Assembly: GCF_945870625.1 (NCBI RefSeq)
Contig: NZ_CAMBTS010000005.1
Coordinates: 1-64,000, forward strand
Source of the DNA: Novosphingobium sp. Chol11
GTDB taxonomy: Bacteria > Pseudomonadota > Alphaproteobacteria > Sphingomonadales > Sphingomonadaceae
Reading direction: 5' to 3'
DNA length: 64,000 nt
Shown here: in pieces, positions 16,837-27,724 of the stretch
How the letters are laid out: each line of letters opens with the position of its first letter
Position numbering within the stretch: position 1 is the first letter of the stretch
The notes under the pieces: generated by a model
What the model was told of the DNA's origin: nothing
What the model saw: the letters and a program-made list of their open reading frames with translations, nothing else
Database searches by the model: none
Position numbers and translations under genes: made by a program

Positions 16837-18572
16837 ACGGGATGACCGCCTCTGCTGCCTTGGCCTCGGGCCGGGTCAGGCTCGCCAATGTGCGGCAGAT
16901 CTCGCTGGTCACGGCCAAGATGCGCGTGCTGTGGGTGCTCGGCGGGTTTGTGTTCATGACCTTTGTCGCGATCATTCGCATCGGCCAGCTGGGCATTTCC
17001 GAAGTTGCGCCCGAACGCACCTCGATGGCGCAGGCGCTGCTCCCTTCGCGCGGCGAGATCGCTGATCGCAACGGTCTGGCGCTGGCCCGCGCGTTTGCGT
17101 CCTATTCGCTGTGGTACAATCCCAAAGCGCTCGGCGCGGAGGGTTCGCCTCTGGTCAAAACGCCCGAGGAAATCGCGCGCGCTTTGCTCGAGATCTTTCC
17201 GGACGCCAATTTTGCCGATCTGGTCAAGCGGCTGAAAGCCAAGAACGGCAGCTATCTGCATCGCCGCGTCCTACCCGAAGAAGCCAACCGGGTCTTTGCC
17301 CTGGGCGAGCCTGCGCTGGAGTTTCCGCGCGAGGAGCAGCGTTTCTATCCGCAAGGCTCGCTTGCCGCCCATGTGCTCGGCTATGTCGATCAAGAAGGCA
17401 AAGGCAAAGTTGGCATGGAAAGCGTTCTGGAGCAGCGGCTGCTCGATCCGGCGCGGCGCGGCGCGCCTACGCCGCTGGCGATAGACGCGCGCGTGCAGGG
17501 CGCGCTCGAAGACGAGCTGATGCATGGTATGCTGGAAACCAGCGCGAAGGCGGCGGCCGGGCTCATCCTTGATGTCGATACCGGCGAAGTGATCGCGCTC
17601 GCCTCGCTTCCTGCGTTCAACCCCAATCGTTCCGATCTGGCGTTTAACGAACTGGTCTCCAATCGCGTTTCCACCCGGGTGTTTGAGCTTGGCTCGACCT
17701 TCAAGCCGATCACGATTGCTGCCGCCATCGACGCCGGGGTGATCACCGATCTTGCGGTGCGCTATCCGACGGCCCCGTTCAAGATCGGCGGGTTCACCAT
17801 TCACGACAGCCATGATTTCGGCGCCTTTCTCAATGTGCCCGAGGCGCTGATCCATTCATCGAACGTCGTAACCGCCCAAGTGGCGGACAAATTGGGCGCA
17901 GGGGCGCTGCGGCGCACCATGATGCAGCTCGGAATGAATGAACGCCCGACGATCGAACTGCCGGCGCGGGGCTTTCCGCTCTGGCCGCGCGGTGTCAATG
18001 CTGCGGGCGATTGGTCGCAGATCACCACGATGACGGTCAGCTATGGCCATGGCATCGCCGTCACCCCGCTGCATCTCGCGGCGGCTTATGCCGCGCTGGT
18101 CAATGGGGGCATCTGGCGTCCGGCCACGCTTTACAAGCTGGATCCGGCGCATGTGCCCGCTGGCCGCCGGGTCTTTAAAGCCTCAACCAGCGCGCGGATG
18201 CGCCAGCTTTTGCGCATGATCGTGGCTGGCGGCACAGGCCGGCGGGCCAATGCGGCCGGTTTCCGGGTGGGCGGAAAGACAGGTTCTGCGGAAAAGTCCG
18301 GCGGGGGCGGCTATCGCAAGACCTCGTTGATCGCGACATTTGCCGCAGCCTTCCCAATGGATAAGCCGCGCTATGTCGTGATCGCGATGCTCGATGAGCC
18401 GCAGGCCACGCAGACCACTTCAGGCCAGCGCACGGCGGCCTATAATGTGGCGCCGATTGTCAAGCGGGTGGTGCCGCGCATCGGGCCGATGCTGGGGGTG
18501 GTTCCTGATAGCACGCGCGATGTCGATATCTCGGATATAAGCCCGCTCGTCAGAAGCGGAGAGGGCGAATGA
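16833..18572 (+). CDS. ftsI: Penicillin-binding protein 3, septal transpeptidase FtsI
   Basis: FtsI cross-links septal peptidoglycan together with FtsW. The 579-residue bitopic protein has an N-terminal membrane helix (about residues 31-50) and a PBP dimerisation domain with LPSRGEIADRNGLALA and HVLGYVDQEGKGKVGME. The transpeptidase domain has the active-site serine in GSTFKPITIA (about residue 287), the SSN motif in IHSSNVVTAQ and the KTG motif in GGKTGSAEK. The predicted tail is short. It overlaps ftsL and murE by ATGA junctions. Confidence 0.97.
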   Translation: MNGMTASAALASGRVRLANVRQISLVTAKMRVLWVLGGFVFMTFVAIIRIGQLGISEVAPERTSMAQALLPSRGEIADRNGLALARAFASYSLWYNPKALGAEGSPLVKTPEEIARALLEIFPDANFADLVKRLKAKNGSYLHRRVLPEEANRVFALGEPALEFPREEQRFYPQGSLAAHVLGYVDQEGKGKVGMESVLEQRLLDPARRGAPTPLAIDARVQGALEDELMHGMLETSAKAAAGLILDVDTGEVIALASLPAFNPNRSDLAFNELVSNRVSTRVFELGSTFKPITIAAAIDAGVITDLAVRYPTAPFKIGGFTIHDSHDFGAFLNVPEALIHSSNVVTAQVADKLGAGALRRTMMQLGMNERPTIELPARGFPLWPRGVNAAGDWSQITTMTVSYGHGIAVTPLHLAAAYAALVNGGIWRPATLYKLDPAHVPAGRRVFKASTSARMRQLLRMIVAGGTGRRANAAGFRVGGKTGSAEKSGGGGYRKTSLIATFAAAFPMDKPRYVVIAMLDEPQATQTTSGQRTAAYNVAPIVKRVVPRIGPMLGVVPDSTRDVDISDISPLVRSGEGE

Positions 18573-20020
18573 GGCTGGATGCGTTGGTGCAGGCGGCGGG
18601 CTTGGTCTGCGAAGGCCTCGGCGACGCGAATGTGACCGGGTTTGCAATCGACCACCGCAAAGTGGCCCCCGGCACCGTGTTTGGCGCGTTTGTGGGCGCC
18701 AGCTTCAACGGCGAGGACTTTATCGACGCGGCGATCGCGGCAGGAGCAGTGGCCATCGTCGCCCGCGCAGAGGCGCGTGTGGTCGGCGCGGTGCACTTGG
18801 CCGATCCGCTGCCGCGCCGGGCCTTTGCGCGGCTGGCAGCCGGTTTCTTCGCCCCCGTGCCCGCCACGATTGCCGCAGTCACGGGCACCAATGGCAAGAC
18901 GTCGGTTGCCGAAATGACCAGACAGCTTTGGCGGATGGCAGGGCATTCGGCCGCCTCGATCGGCACGCTGGGCGTAACTACCGCCGATGAAAGCGTGTCG
19001 ACCGGGCTCACCACGCCCGACATCGTCACGTTTCTATCGAACATGACCGGTCTTGCGCGCGAGGGCGTTACCCACGTCGCCTACGAGGCATCGAGCCACG
19101 GTCTCGACCAGTATCGCAACGAAGGGCTGCGCGTGAGCGCGGGCGCATTCACCAATCTCAGCCGCGATCATCTCGATTATCATGGCACGATGGAGCATTA
19201 TTTCAGCGCCAAGATGCGTCTTTTTGATGAAGTTGTCGCGGCAGATGGCGTCGCTGTGATCTGGGCCGACGACGAATGGTCAGCCCGCGCCGCCGAACAT
19301 GCGGCGCGCCGGGGCCTCCGCGTGCTCGGCGTGGGTGCGCAAGGCAAGGATTTGCGCCTGATCAGCCGCACCCCGACCCAGCTAGGGCAAGTGCTCGAAC
19401 TGGTTCATGAAAACATCATTACCAAGCTTACCTTGCCGCTAATCGGCTCCTATCAGGCTGCTAATGCACTTGTTGCGGCCGCGCTGGTGTTGGCGACGGG
19501 CGGCGAAGCGGCGCGCACGTTCGACAGCCTCTCGCGCCTTCAGCCGGTTCGCGGCCGGCTTGAGCGCGCGGCCATCAACCGTGCCGGAGCGCCGGTTTAC
19601 GTCGATTATGCCCATACCGCCGATGCTCTGGTGGCGGCGATTACGGCGCTGCGCCCGCATGTCAGCGCGCGTTTGATAACGGTTTTCGGCGCTGGCGGCG
19701 ACCGCGATGAAGGCAAGCGCCCGGACATGGGCCGCGCGGCCTGCGCCGGATCGGACGTGGTGATCGTCACCGACGACAACCCCCGCGGCGAGGATCCCGC
19801 CATGATCCGCGCGGCGGTTTTGGCCGGATGCAACGAAAAAGCCCGCGAAATCGCCGAGCGCCGCGCCGCCATTGCCGCCGCGATTGCCATGGCGGACGCA
19901 GGCGATATCGTGCTGGTGGCAGGGAAAGGCCATGAGCAAGGCCAGATTATCGGACGCGGCGCAGATGTTCGCGTCCTGCCGTTCGATGATGTTCAGGTTG
20001 CCCGGGAGTGCTCTGTATGA
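18569..20020 (+). CDS. murE: UDP-MurNAc-L-Ala-D-Glu:meso-diaminopimelate ligase
   Basis: MurE adds the third residue of the peptidoglycan stem peptide. The 483-residue product has the ATP loop VTGTNGKTSVAEM, the central-domain motif YEASSHGLDQYR and the C-terminal TDDNPRGEDP. DNPR is the meso-DAP-specific signature, as opposed to the lysine type, which supports a Gram-negative wall. It starts MRLDALVQAAGL at an ATGA overlap with ftsI and ends at an ATGA overlap with murF. Confidence 0.97.
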   Translation: MRLDALVQAAGLVCEGLGDANVTGFAIDHRKVAPGTVFGAFVGASFNGEDFIDAAIAAGAVAIVARAEARVVGAVHLADPLPRRAFARLAAGFFAPVPATIAAVTGTNGKTSVAEMTRQLWRMAGHSAASIGTLGVTTADESVSTGLTTPDIVTFLSNMTGLAREGVTHVAYEASSHGLDQYRNEGLRVSAGAFTNLSRDHLDYHGTMEHYFSAKMRLFDEVVAADGVAVIWADDEWSARAAEHAARRGLRVLGVGAQGKDLRLISRTPTQLGQVLELVHENIITKLTLPLIGSYQAANALVAAALVLATGGEAARTFDSLSRLQPVRGRLERAAINRAGAPVYVDYAHTADALVAAITALRPHVSARLITVFGAGGDRDEGKRPDMGRAACAGSDVVIVTDDNPRGEDPAMIRAAVLAGCNEKAREIAERRAAIAAAIAMADAGDIVLVAGKGHEQGQIIGRGADVRVLPFDDVQVARECSV

Positions 20021-21513
20021 ATGCCCATCCAGCCCTGCTTAGCTGGCCCGCCGAACCCGGCGACGCGCGCGGCCTTGCGCTGTGGAGCGCCGAAGCGATC
20101 GCGGCGGCCACCGGGGGCACGGCGTCCGGCCGGTTCGAAGTTTCAGGCTGCGCGATCGACAGCCGTGAGGTGATGGAGGGCGATCTGTTCTTCGCCTTGA
20201 GCGGCGAGCAGGCCGATGGCCACAGGTTTCTGGACGGCGCTTTTGCGCGGGGCGCTTCGGCGGCGATTGTCGACCGGCCCATTGCGCAGCCGCACGTGCT
20301 GGTTAAGGACACCGCCAAGGCCTTGCACGATCTCGGCGCAGAGGCGCGCGCCCGGGTTGACGCGGCGATCATTGGCGTGACCGGTTCGGCCGGAAAAACC
20401 GGGGTCAAGGAGGCGCTCTTTGCCGCGCTCGACCGGGGCAGCAGGGGCCTGGCGCACCGCTCGGTCAAGAGCTTCAATAATCATGTCGGGGTGCCGCTCA
20501 GCCTCGCGCGGATGCCCGCGCGCAGCCGGTTTGGCGTGTTTGAAATGGGCATGAACCATGCAGGGGAATTGGCCGCTCTCACGCAGCTTGTACGCCCGCA
20601 TGTCGCCGTGGTGACGACGATCGCGCCTGCGCACATCGGCCACTTTTCAGGCGAGGATGCCATCGCCGATGCCAAGGCGGAAATTTTCGAAGGGCTGCAA
20701 GTCGGCGGCACCGCGATCATCCCGGCAGATAATCCGCATTTCGAGCGGCTGCGCGCCAAGGCGGAGCGCCACGCCGGGGCGGTGATCGGCTTTGGCCGCA
20801 GCGCGCATGCCGCTGTGCGGCTGCTCGATGCGGTGCCTGCCATGGGCGGCGGGACGATGGTCTGCGCCGAGTTTTCAGGTGAACTGGGACCGCGCAAGAT
20901 CTGCTATGTCGTGGCCCAGCCAGGCACGCATTGGGTTGCCAACTCGCTGGCCGTGATGGCCGCTGTCGCCGCAGTTGGCGGCGATCTGGGCGCGGCGGGC
21001 CTGGCGCTCGCGGAAATGCCGGGCCTGGCCGGCCGGGGCGTGCGCCACGAAGTACCCGCGATCGGCGGCGATGGATCGGGCAAGGCGCTGCTGATCGATG
21101 AAAGCTATAATGCCAATCCGGCCTCGATGAAGGTCACGATCGAGCAACTGGGGGCAACCCCTGCGGTGCGGCGCGTGGCGGTGCTGGGCGCGATGAAGGA
21201 GCTGGGCGCTGCCGAGGCGCAATATCATGCCGCGCTGGCCGAGCCGTTGCTGGCCGCCGGGATCGAGCGGATCGTGCTGGTGGGAGCGGAAATGGCAGCG
21301 CTGGCTAGCGCGCTGGGGAAAAGCGGCGATGCCGTGCTTGCGGGCAGAATCGAACTCGACCATGTCCAGACCACCGCCGAAGCCGCAGAATGCCTCGCTT
21401 CGGATGGTCCGCAGGGTGGCGACGCCATTCTTGTGAAAGGGTCCAATTCGGTCGGGCTGGGCGCGCTTGTGCGGGCCTTGACGATCAGGGAAAACGGGGC
21501 ACGGGAACGCTGA
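20017..21513 (+). CDS. murF: UDP-MurNAc-tripeptide:D-Ala-D-Ala ligase
   Basis: MurF attaches D-Ala-D-Ala to complete the UDP-MurNAc-pentapeptide. The 498-residue product has the N-terminal substrate domain with GCAIDSREVMEGDLFFAL, the ATP loop VTGSAGKTGVKEAL, FEMGMNHAGELAAL, and IDESYNANPASM in the C-terminal domain. It begins at the ATG inside the murE stop (ATGA) rather than at the ATG three codons upstream. mraY starts immediately after its stop codon. Confidence 0.96.
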   Translation: MNAHPALLSWPAEPGDARGLALWSAEAIAAATGGTASGRFEVSGCAIDSREVMEGDLFFALSGEQADGHRFLDGAFARGASAAIVDRPIAQPHVLVKDTAKALHDLGAEARARVDAAIIGVTGSAGKTGVKEALFAALDRGSRGLAHRSVKSFNNHVGVPLSLARMPARSRFGVFEMGMNHAGELAALTQLVRPHVAVVTTIAPAHIGHFSGEDAIADAKAEIFEGLQVGGTAIIPADNPHFERLRAKAERHAGAVIGFGRSAHAAVRLLDAVPAMGGGTMVCAEFSGELGPRKICYVVAQPGTHWVANSLAVMAAVAAVGGDLGAAGLALAEMPGLAGRGVRHEVPAIGGDGSGKALLIDESYNANPASMKVTIEQLGATPAVRRVAVLGAMKELGAAEAQYHAALAEPLLAAGIERIVLVGAEMAALASALGKSGDAVLAGRIELDHVQTTAEAAECLASDGPQGGDAILVKGSNSVGLGALVRALTIRENGARER

Positions 21514-22578
21514 ATGCTCTATCTTTTGGCGAAGTGGCTGCATTTTGAGGGCTTTGCCAACCTCATCCGCTACCAGTCGTTCCGGTCGGGCGCGGCGCTG
21601 CTGACGGCGCTTGCCATCGGGCTGATCATCGGCCCCCGCTTCATCAACATGCTGCGCGTGCGCCAGGGCAAAGGCCAGCCGATCCGCGAAGACGGGCCGC
21701 AAAGCCACCTCGCCAAGCGGGGCACGCCGACGATGGGCGGCCTGATGATCGTGATCGCGCTGATCGGCTCGCTATCGCTTTGGGTGGATGTGCAAAGCCG
21801 GTTCATCTGGGCCTGCCTCACCGTCACCTTGGGCTTTGGCTTGATCGGATTTCTCGACGATTATGACAAAGTCACCAAATATGCGCACAAAGGCGTTTCC
21901 GCGCGGGTGCGCCTGCTTGCGGAATTTGCGGTTGCAGGGATCGCCACCGCCATCGTGGTTACCGATACCAACCTTTATGTGCCGGTGTTCAGCAATCTCT
22001 ATATTCCGATGGGGCCTGCCTACTATCTGTTTGCCGCGTTTGTGATCGTGGGGGCGGGCAATGCGGTGAACCTGACCGATGGGCTGGACGGGCTGGCGAC
22101 CATGCCGGTGATCGTCGCTGCGGGCACTTTTGCGATCATCGCCTATCTGGCCGGACGGGCCGACTTTGCCGCATACCTTGGCATTCCGCATGTGCCGCGC
22201 GCGGGCGAGCTGGCGATCTATTGCGCCGCGGTGATGGGCGCAGGCCTTGCTTTCCTGTGGTTCAATGCGCCGCCGGCCGCGGTGTTCATGGGCGATACCG
22301 GCAGCCTAGCTTTGGGCGGCACGCTGGGGGTGATCGCGGTTTCGATTCACCACGAGATCGTGCTCGGCATCGTGGGCGGACTGTTTGTGATGGAGGCGGT
22401 CTCGGTGATCATCCAGGTGGCTGTTTACAAGCGGACGGGCAAGCGGGTGTTTCTGATGGCCCCGATCCATCATCATTTCGAACAACTGGGCTGGAAAGAA
22501 TCGACCGTGGTGATCCGTTTCTGGATCGTTTCGATCGTGCTTGCGCTGCTCGGGCTCGCTACGCTCAAGGTGCGGTGA
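21514..22578 (+). CDS. mraY: Phospho-MurNAc-pentapeptide transferase
   Basis: MraY transfers phospho-MurNAc-pentapeptide to undecaprenyl phosphate, forming lipid I at the inner membrane. The 354-residue polytopic product has about ten helices and the family motifs: [21 protein letters not shown] with the catalytic aspartates, [11 protein letters not shown] and [15 protein letters not shown]. It abuts murF with no spacer and precedes murD by 7 nt. Confidence 0.97.
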   Translation: MLYLLAKWLHFEGFANLIRYQSFRSGAALLTALAIGLIIGPRFINMLRVRQGKGQPIREDGPQSHLAKRGTPTMGGLMIVIALIGSLSLWVDVQSRFIWACLTVTLGFGLIGFLDDYDKVTKYAHKGVSARVRLLAEFAVAGIATAIVVTDTNLYVPVFSNLYIPMGPAYYLFAAFVIVGAGNAVNLTDGLDGLATMPVIVAAGTFAIIAYLAGRADFAAYLGIPHVPRAGELAIYCAAVMGAGLAFLWFNAPPAAVFMGDTGSLALGGTLGVIAVSIHHEIVLGIVGGLFVMEAVSVIIQVAVYKRTGKRVFLMAPIHHHFEQLGWKESTVVIRFWIVSIVLALLGLATLKVR

Positions 22579-22585
22579 GCCTAGC

Positions 22586-23920
22586 GTGATCGTCTCCCCC
22601 GCCTTTGCCGGTAAGCGTTACGCGGTTCTTGGGTTGGCGCGCTCGGGGATGAGCGCGGCGCAGACTTTGCTGGCGAGCGGATCTGCTGTGACCGCGTGGG
22701 ATACGCGCGAAGAAGCGCGCGAGGCGTTGGACGGACGCGCGGTGATCGCCGATCCGCTGACGATTGATCTGGCGGGGTTCGACGGCGTGGTGGTGTCCCC
22801 CGGCGTTCCACTTAATCGGCATCCGATTGCCGATTATGCGCGCGGGTTTGGCGTGCCCCTGATCGGCGACATCGAGCTTTTCGCGCAGGCGAGGCCAAGC
22901 CTGCCGCCGCACCGCGTGGTCGCGATCACCGGGACCAACGGCAAATCGACGACGACCAAGCTGGTTCACCACATCTGCCTTGCCGCAGGCCTGCCATCGC
23001 GGATGGGCGGCAACATCGGCCTGCCGGTGTTGGAGCAGGATCCCTTGCCGCCGGGCGGGATTTATGTGCTCGAGCTGTCGAGCTACCAGATCGATCTGAC
23101 CTACAGTCTGGCGGCGGATGTGGCCGCGCTGATCAACGTGAGCCCCGATCACCTCGACCGGTATGATGGCTTTGCGCAATATGCCGAGGCCAAGGCACGC
23201 CTTTTTGCCATGCAGGCGGAGGACCAGGATGCGGTGTTTGGCTGCGGTGATGCGGTGACGCTGGAGTTTGCCCGCCGCGAACAGGCGCGAAAACCTTCAA
23301 ACCGAGTGCAAGTGGTCGATCCTGCGGGTTTGGCGGGGCAGGCGGATTGGCCCTCGCTGCAAGGCCCCCACAATCTTCAAAACGCGGCGATTGCGGCTGA
23401 GATCGCGCGGATGCTGGGCATCGGCGAGGATGTCTGGCGCGGAGCAATGGCCAGCTTCGTTGGCTTGCCCCACCGGATGGAACGGGTGGCCGATGCAGGC
23501 GGCGTCTTTTACATCAACGACAGCAAAGCGACCAATCCCGCCTCGACAGCGCCCGCGTTGGGCGCTTATCCGCGCATCCACTGGATCGTCGGCGGCTTGC
23601 CGAAAGGCGATGATCTGGATCCTTGCGTACCCTATTACGGGCATGTCGTGCAGGCCTACACCATAGGCGAGGCGGGGCCGCGCTTTGCCGAATTGCTCGA
23701 ACCCTTCATGCCGGTGGTGCGCAGCGAGATGCTGCCCAATGCAGTGCGGCAGGCGATGGACGCCGCCATGCCGGGGGATGTGGTAATGTTCTCGCCCGCC
23801 TGCGCCAGCTTTGATCAGTTCCGCGATTTCGAAGCGCGCGGTGACAGCTTTCGCGCCATCGTTGCGGCGCTGCTCGCCGAACGCGGCGCATCGGCTGCGC
23901 CAGCCGGGCAGGGCACATGA
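22586..23920 (+). CDS. murD: UDP-MurNAc-L-alanine:D-glutamate ligase
   Basis: MurD adds D-glutamate to UDP-MurNAc-L-alanine. The 444-residue product begins at a GTG (MIVSPAFAGKRYAVLGLARS), chosen because the conserved N-terminal Rossmann fold starts right after it and because no ATG occurs between it and the mraY stop. It has the ATP loop ITGTNGKSTTTKLV, the NVSPDHLDRYDGF block and YINDSKATNPAST. Its stop overlaps ftsW by ATGA. Confidence 0.95.
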   Translation: MIVSPAFAGKRYAVLGLARSGMSAAQTLLASGSAVTAWDTREEAREALDGRAVIADPLTIDLAGFDGVVVSPGVPLNRHPIADYARGFGVPLIGDIELFAQARPSLPPHRVVAITGTNGKSTTTKLVHHICLAAGLPSRMGGNIGLPVLEQDPLPPGGIYVLELSSYQIDLTYSLAADVAALINVSPDHLDRYDGFAQYAEAKARLFAMQAEDQDAVFGCGDAVTLEFARREQARKPSNRVQVVDPAGLAGQADWPSLQGPHNLQNAAIAAEIARMLGIGEDVWRGAMASFVGLPHRMERVADAGGVFYINDSKATNPASTAPALGAYPRIHWIVGGLPKGDDLDPCVPYYGHVVQAYTIGEAGPRFAELLEPFMPVVRSEMLPNAVRQAMDAAMPGDVVMFSPACASFDQFRDFEARGDSFRAIVAALLAERGASAAPAGQGT

Positions 23921-25134
23921 GCATGACCAGCCCCACGCGGCTTGTGGCCAATCCGACACGCGATGGCGGCGTCGTCGTTTCCGGGCGCGCGAACCGTCCT
24001 CGCCGCAGCAGGCGCAGCGAGCTGCTGATCTGGTGGCGCGAGATCGACCGGGTTTTGCTCGGTCTGATCCTGCTGCTGGTGCTGGTCGGGGCAGTCGCCG
24101 TGGCCGCAGCTGCGCCGGCCGGCGCCAAGAAATATGGAACCAGCGATCTGCACTTTTTCTGGTTGCACTTGCGCTGGTTGACCGTCGGCCTGATCGCGAT
24201 GTTCATCGCCTCGCTGCTGCCCAAGGAAACCAGCCGCCGCCTGGGGATTCTGCTGGCGGCGGCCATGGTTGGCGCGTTGATGCTGGTGCCGCTGGTCGGC
24301 GGCGAAGTGAACGGCGCGCGGCGCTGGTTGTGGATCGGCTTCAGCCTGCAACCTTCCGAGTTTCTCAAACCCGGGTTTGCAATCGCGGTGGCGTGGATTT
24401 TGTCGTGGCGTGTGCGCGATCCCGGAATTCCGGTCATCTCGATCAGCATTGCGCTCGTCGGGCTGGTCGCTGCCTTGCTGATGGCGCAGCCTGATTTTGG
24501 CTCGACCGTGCTGTTTTGCGCGGTATGGTTTGTCTTGGTGCTGCTTTCGGGCCTGTCGCTGGCGCGCATCGGCTGGAGCCTTGGCGTCGGGATCGTGATC
24601 GTCGCGCTGGCGTATTTGTTTTACCCGAACGCGACCAACCGCATCGACGCGTTCATTTCGGGCGGCAGCGAATTCGATCAGGTCGACCTGGCCATGCGCA
24701 CATTGCTCAATGGCGGCTGGAGCGGCACGGGGTTATGGCTCGGCAGCCGCAAGATGGCGCTGCCCGAGGCGCATACCGACTATATCTTCTCGGTGATCGG
24801 CGAGGAATTCGGGTTGGTCGCGTGCGCGCTGACTGTCGTCATCTATGCCGCGATCGTGCTGCGCGTGCTGCTGCGGCTAATGGACGAAGATGATCTGTTC
24901 ACGATCCTGGCGGCGGCCGGCCTCACGGCCCAATTGGCGGGCCAGGCGTTCATCAATGTGCTGGTCAATCTGCAACTGTTTCCGTCGAAGGGCATGACGC
25001 TGCCGCTGATCAGCTATGGCGGATCTTCGACCATTGCGCTGCTGCTAGGTGTCGGCTTCCTGCTCGCTATCACGCGCAGGAACCCCTATCTCAGCCGCGA
25101 GACATTCGATTTCAGGGAGCCTTGGCGGCCATGA
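23917..25134 (+). CDS. ftsW: Septal peptidoglycan glycosyltransferase FtsW
   Basis: FtsW is the SEDS-family polymerase that builds septal glycan strands from lipid II with FtsI. The 405-residue polytopic membrane protein has a long basic cytoplasmic N-terminus (about 45 residues with RRSRRSELLIWWRE) and then about ten helices. SEDS motifs are visible: GARRWLWIGFSLQPSEFLK, AQPDFGSTVL, EAHTDYIFSVIGEEFG with the catalytic aspartate, and GMTLPLISYGGSS. It lies between murD and murG with ATGA overlaps on both sides. Confidence 0.96.
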   Translation: MSMTSPTRLVANPTRDGGVVVSGRANRPRRSRRSELLIWWREIDRVLLGLILLLVLVGAVAVAAAAPAGAKKYGTSDLHFFWLHLRWLTVGLIAMFIASLLPKETSRRLGILLAAAMVGALMLVPLVGGEVNGARRWLWIGFSLQPSEFLKPGFAIAVAWILSWRVRDPGIPVISISIALVGLVAALLMAQPDFGSTVLFCAVWFVLVLLSGLSLARIGWSLGVGIVIVALAYLFYPNATNRIDAFISGGSEFDQVDLAMRTLLNGGWSGTGLWLGSRKMALPEAHTDYIFSVIGEEFGLVACALTVVIYAAIVLRVLLRLMDEDDLFTILAAAGLTAQLAGQAFINVLVNLQLFPSKGMTLPLISYGGSSTIALLLGVGFLLAITRRNPYLSRETFDFREPWRP

Positions 25135-26315
25135 GTGCGGTTTCGCGGCATTATGTCCTCGCGGCTGGGGGAACCGGCGGGCATCTGATCCCCGCGTTTG
25201 CATTGGCGATCGAGCTGGAGCGGCGCGGCCATCACGTGGCGCTGGTCACCGACGAGCGCGGTGCGCGCATTCCGGGCAAGCCTGCGTTTCTGCCTGCGCA
25301 TGTCCTGCCAGCCGGGCGGATGAGCAAGAACCCGATTGGATTGGTCCGGGCAGTGCGAGCAATTGTTCAGGGCCGCGCGATGGCGATGCGCCTGTTTGAG
25401 AGCTTCGAGCCTTCGTGCGTTGTGGGGTTCGGCGGCTATCCGGCGCTTCCCGCACTGCTGGGCGCGCGGGCGGCGGGGGTGCCCACCATCATTCATGAGC
25501 AGAACGCAGTGCTGGGCAGGGTCAACCGCCTGCTGGCGGGGCGCGTTGATCTGATCGCGACATCGTATCACGAAGTTGAACGGCTCGATCCCAAACTGTG
25601 GGGAAAGGTGCGCCTTGTCGGCAATCCGGTGCGCGCGGAAGTGCTGGCGCTGCGCGGCGAGCCATTTCCCGAGTTTACCGAAGACAGCCTGTTTCGTGTG
25701 CTTGTGACCGGGGGAAGCCAGGGGGCCTCGATCTTGTCCGAGGTCGTGCCCGACGGTCTTGCTATGCTGCCCCCGGCGCTTCGCCACCGTTTGCAAGTGA
25801 CGCAGCAATGCCGGCCCGAAGACCTTGACGCGGTGCGCGCGCGCTATGCGGGGCATCAAATAACGGCGGAACTGGGCGCATATTTCGAGAACATGGCCGA
25901 GCGGCTGGCTGAGGCGCACCTGTTTGTCGGCCGCGCCGGCGCATCGACCATTGCCGAACTGACGGCGGTGGGCCGCCCGGCGATACTCGTGCCGCTGCCG
26001 ATAGCGACCGATGATCATCAGGCGGCCAATACCGCGGAGATGGTCAAAGCCGGCGGCGCGCGCGCCATCCGTCAGGATGGTTTCAACGCCAAGGAACTGG
26101 CCAAGCAGATTCAGGCGATGTCGCTGCATCCCAAGGCGCTGACCAATGCTGCCCACGCGGCGTGGAATTGCGGATTGCCCAATGCCGTGTCCGATCTGGC
26201 CGATCTGGTGGAGAGCTTTGGCGGTGAGCCGCTGATGGATGTCATCCGCATGGACGGCGCGCCTGCTGCCGCGGCTGCGACGAAGCAGGCGCTGGCAAGG
26301 GAAAACGCCGAATGA
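25131..26315 (+). CDS. murG: UDP-GlcNAc:lipid I N-acetylglucosaminyltransferase
   Basis: MurG converts lipid I to lipid II on the inner leaflet. The 394-residue product has the N-terminal glycine loop [38 protein letters not shown], the C-terminal GGSQGAS loop and [20 protein letters not shown] for UDP-GlcNAc binding. The ATG is inside the ftsW stop codon. It ends at an ATGA overlap with murC. Confidence 0.97.
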   Translation: MSAVSRHYVLAAGGTGGHLIPAFALAIELERRGHHVALVTDERGARIPGKPAFLPAHVLPAGRMSKNPIGLVRAVRAIVQGRAMAMRLFESFEPSCVVGFGGYPALPALLGARAAGVPTIIHEQNAVLGRVNRLLAGRVDLIATSYHEVERLDPKLWGKVRLVGNPVRAEVLALRGEPFPEFTEDSLFRVLVTGGSQGASILSEVVPDGLAMLPPALRHRLQVTQQCRPEDLDAVRARYAGHQITAELGAYFENMAERLAEAHLFVGRAGASTIAELTAVGRPAILVPLPIATDDHQAANTAEMVKAGGARAIRQDGFNAKELAKQIQAMSLHPKALTNAAHAAWNCGLPNAVSDLADLVESFGGEPLMDVIRMDGAPAAAAATKQALARENAE

Positions 26316-27724
26316 GGGGCGTGGGCATCGACATCGGCACGATCCACTTTGTCGGGATCGGCGGCATCGGCATGTCGGGCATTGCCGAGGTGATGCACAA
26401 TATGGGCTATGCCGTCCAAGGCTCTGACATGGCAGATAGTTATGTCGTTGAGGGCCTGCGGTCGCGCGGGATCACCGTGATGATCGGCCAGCGCGCCGAG
26501 AACGTCGAAGGCGTTTCGGTCGTGGTCACGTCGACGGCGGTGAAGCGCGATAATCCCGAAGTTGTCGCCGCGCTCGAGGCACGCGTTCCGGTGGTGCGCC
26601 GCGCGGAAATGCTGGCCGAGCTGATGCGGCTCAAGAATACCGTCGCGGTGGCGGGCACGCATGGGAAGACAACGACGACATCCATGGTGGCCTGCCTGCT
26701 CGATGCAGGCGGCATTGATCCTACGGTGATCAACGGTGGCATCATCAATTCCTATGGCTCGAACGCGCGGCTGGGCGACAGCGATTGGATGGTGGTCGAG
26801 GCGGACGAAAGCGACGGGTCTTTTCTGCGGCTCGATGGCACGATTGCGGTCGTCACCAATATCGATCCCGAGCATCTCGATCATTATGGCTCGTTCGAGC
26901 GGGTGAAGGAATCGTTCGTCGAGTTCATCGAGAATGTGCCGTTCTACGGCGCGGCGATCCTGTGCATCGATCATCCCGAAGTGCAGGCGATCATCCCCAA
27001 AGTGCGCGACCGGCGCGTGGTGACCTATGGCTTTTCGGCGCAGGCCGACGTGCGCGGCGAGGGGGTCACGCCGATCCCCGGCGGCAATCGGTTCACCGCC
27101 GTGCTGCGCCGCCGCGATGGCTCTTTCCGGCGCATTGAGGATATCGTGCTGCCGATGCCCGGCCGTCACAATGTGCAAAATGCGCTCGCCGCGATTGCCG
27201 TGGCGCGCGAATTGCGGTGCAGCGATGACCAGATCCGCGCGGGCTTTGGCGGCTTTGGCGGGGTCAAGCGGCGCTTTACCAAAGTGGGCGAGGTGGGCGG
27301 CGCGCAGATCATCGATGACTATGGCCACCACCCGGTCGAAATCCGCGCAGTGCTCGCTGCCGCGCGCGAAGGGGTGAAGGGCCGGGTGATTGCCGTGGTG
27401 CAGCCGCATCGTTTCACCCGCCTGCGCGATCATCTTGAAGCGTTTCAGGGCGCGTTCAACGATGCCGACGTGGTCTTTGCCGCGCCGGTCTATCCCGCTG
27501 GCGAAGCGCCGATTGCGGGGATCGACAGCGCCGCGATGGTCGAGGGGATGAAAGCACGCGGGCACCGTTCGGCGCAGCTGATCGCCGGACCGGAGCCTCT
27601 GGCGCAGGAACTGGCAGGATTGATCGAGCCGGGTGACATGGTGGTGTGTCTGGGCGCGGGCGACATTACCAAGTGGGCCGCCGGGCTGGCCGGTGCGATT
27701 GCGGCGCGAAGGGCTGCGGCATGA
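26312..27724 (+). CDS. murC: UDP-MurNAc:L-alanine ligase
   Basis: MurC starts stem-peptide assembly by adding L-alanine to UDP-MurNAc. The 470-residue product has [20 protein letters not shown], the ATP loop [44 protein letters not shown] and [12 protein letters not shown]. The length is standard. Its start overlaps murG and its stop overlaps murB by ATGA. Confidence 0.97.
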   Translation: MRGVGIDIGTIHFVGIGGIGMSGIAEVMHNMGYAVQGSDMADSYVVEGLRSRGITVMIGQRAENVEGVSVVVTSTAVKRDNPEVVAALEARVPVVRRAEMLAELMRLKNTVAVAGTHGKTTTTSMVACLLDAGGIDPTVINGGIINSYGSNARLGDSDWMVVEADESDGSFLRLDGTIAVVTNIDPEHLDHYGSFERVKESFVEFIENVPFYGAAILCIDHPEVQAIIPKVRDRRVVTYGFSAQADVRGEGVTPIPGGNRFTAVLRRRDGSFRRIEDIVLPMPGRHNVQNALAAIAVARELRCSDDQIRAGFGGFGGVKRRFTKVGEVGGAQIIDDYGHHPVEIRAVLAAAREGVKGRVIAVVQPHRFTRLRDHLEAFQGAFNDADVVFAAPVYPAGEAPIAGIDSAAMVEGMKARGHRSAQLIAGPEPLAQELAGLIEPGDMVVCLGAGDITKWAAGLAGAIAARRAAA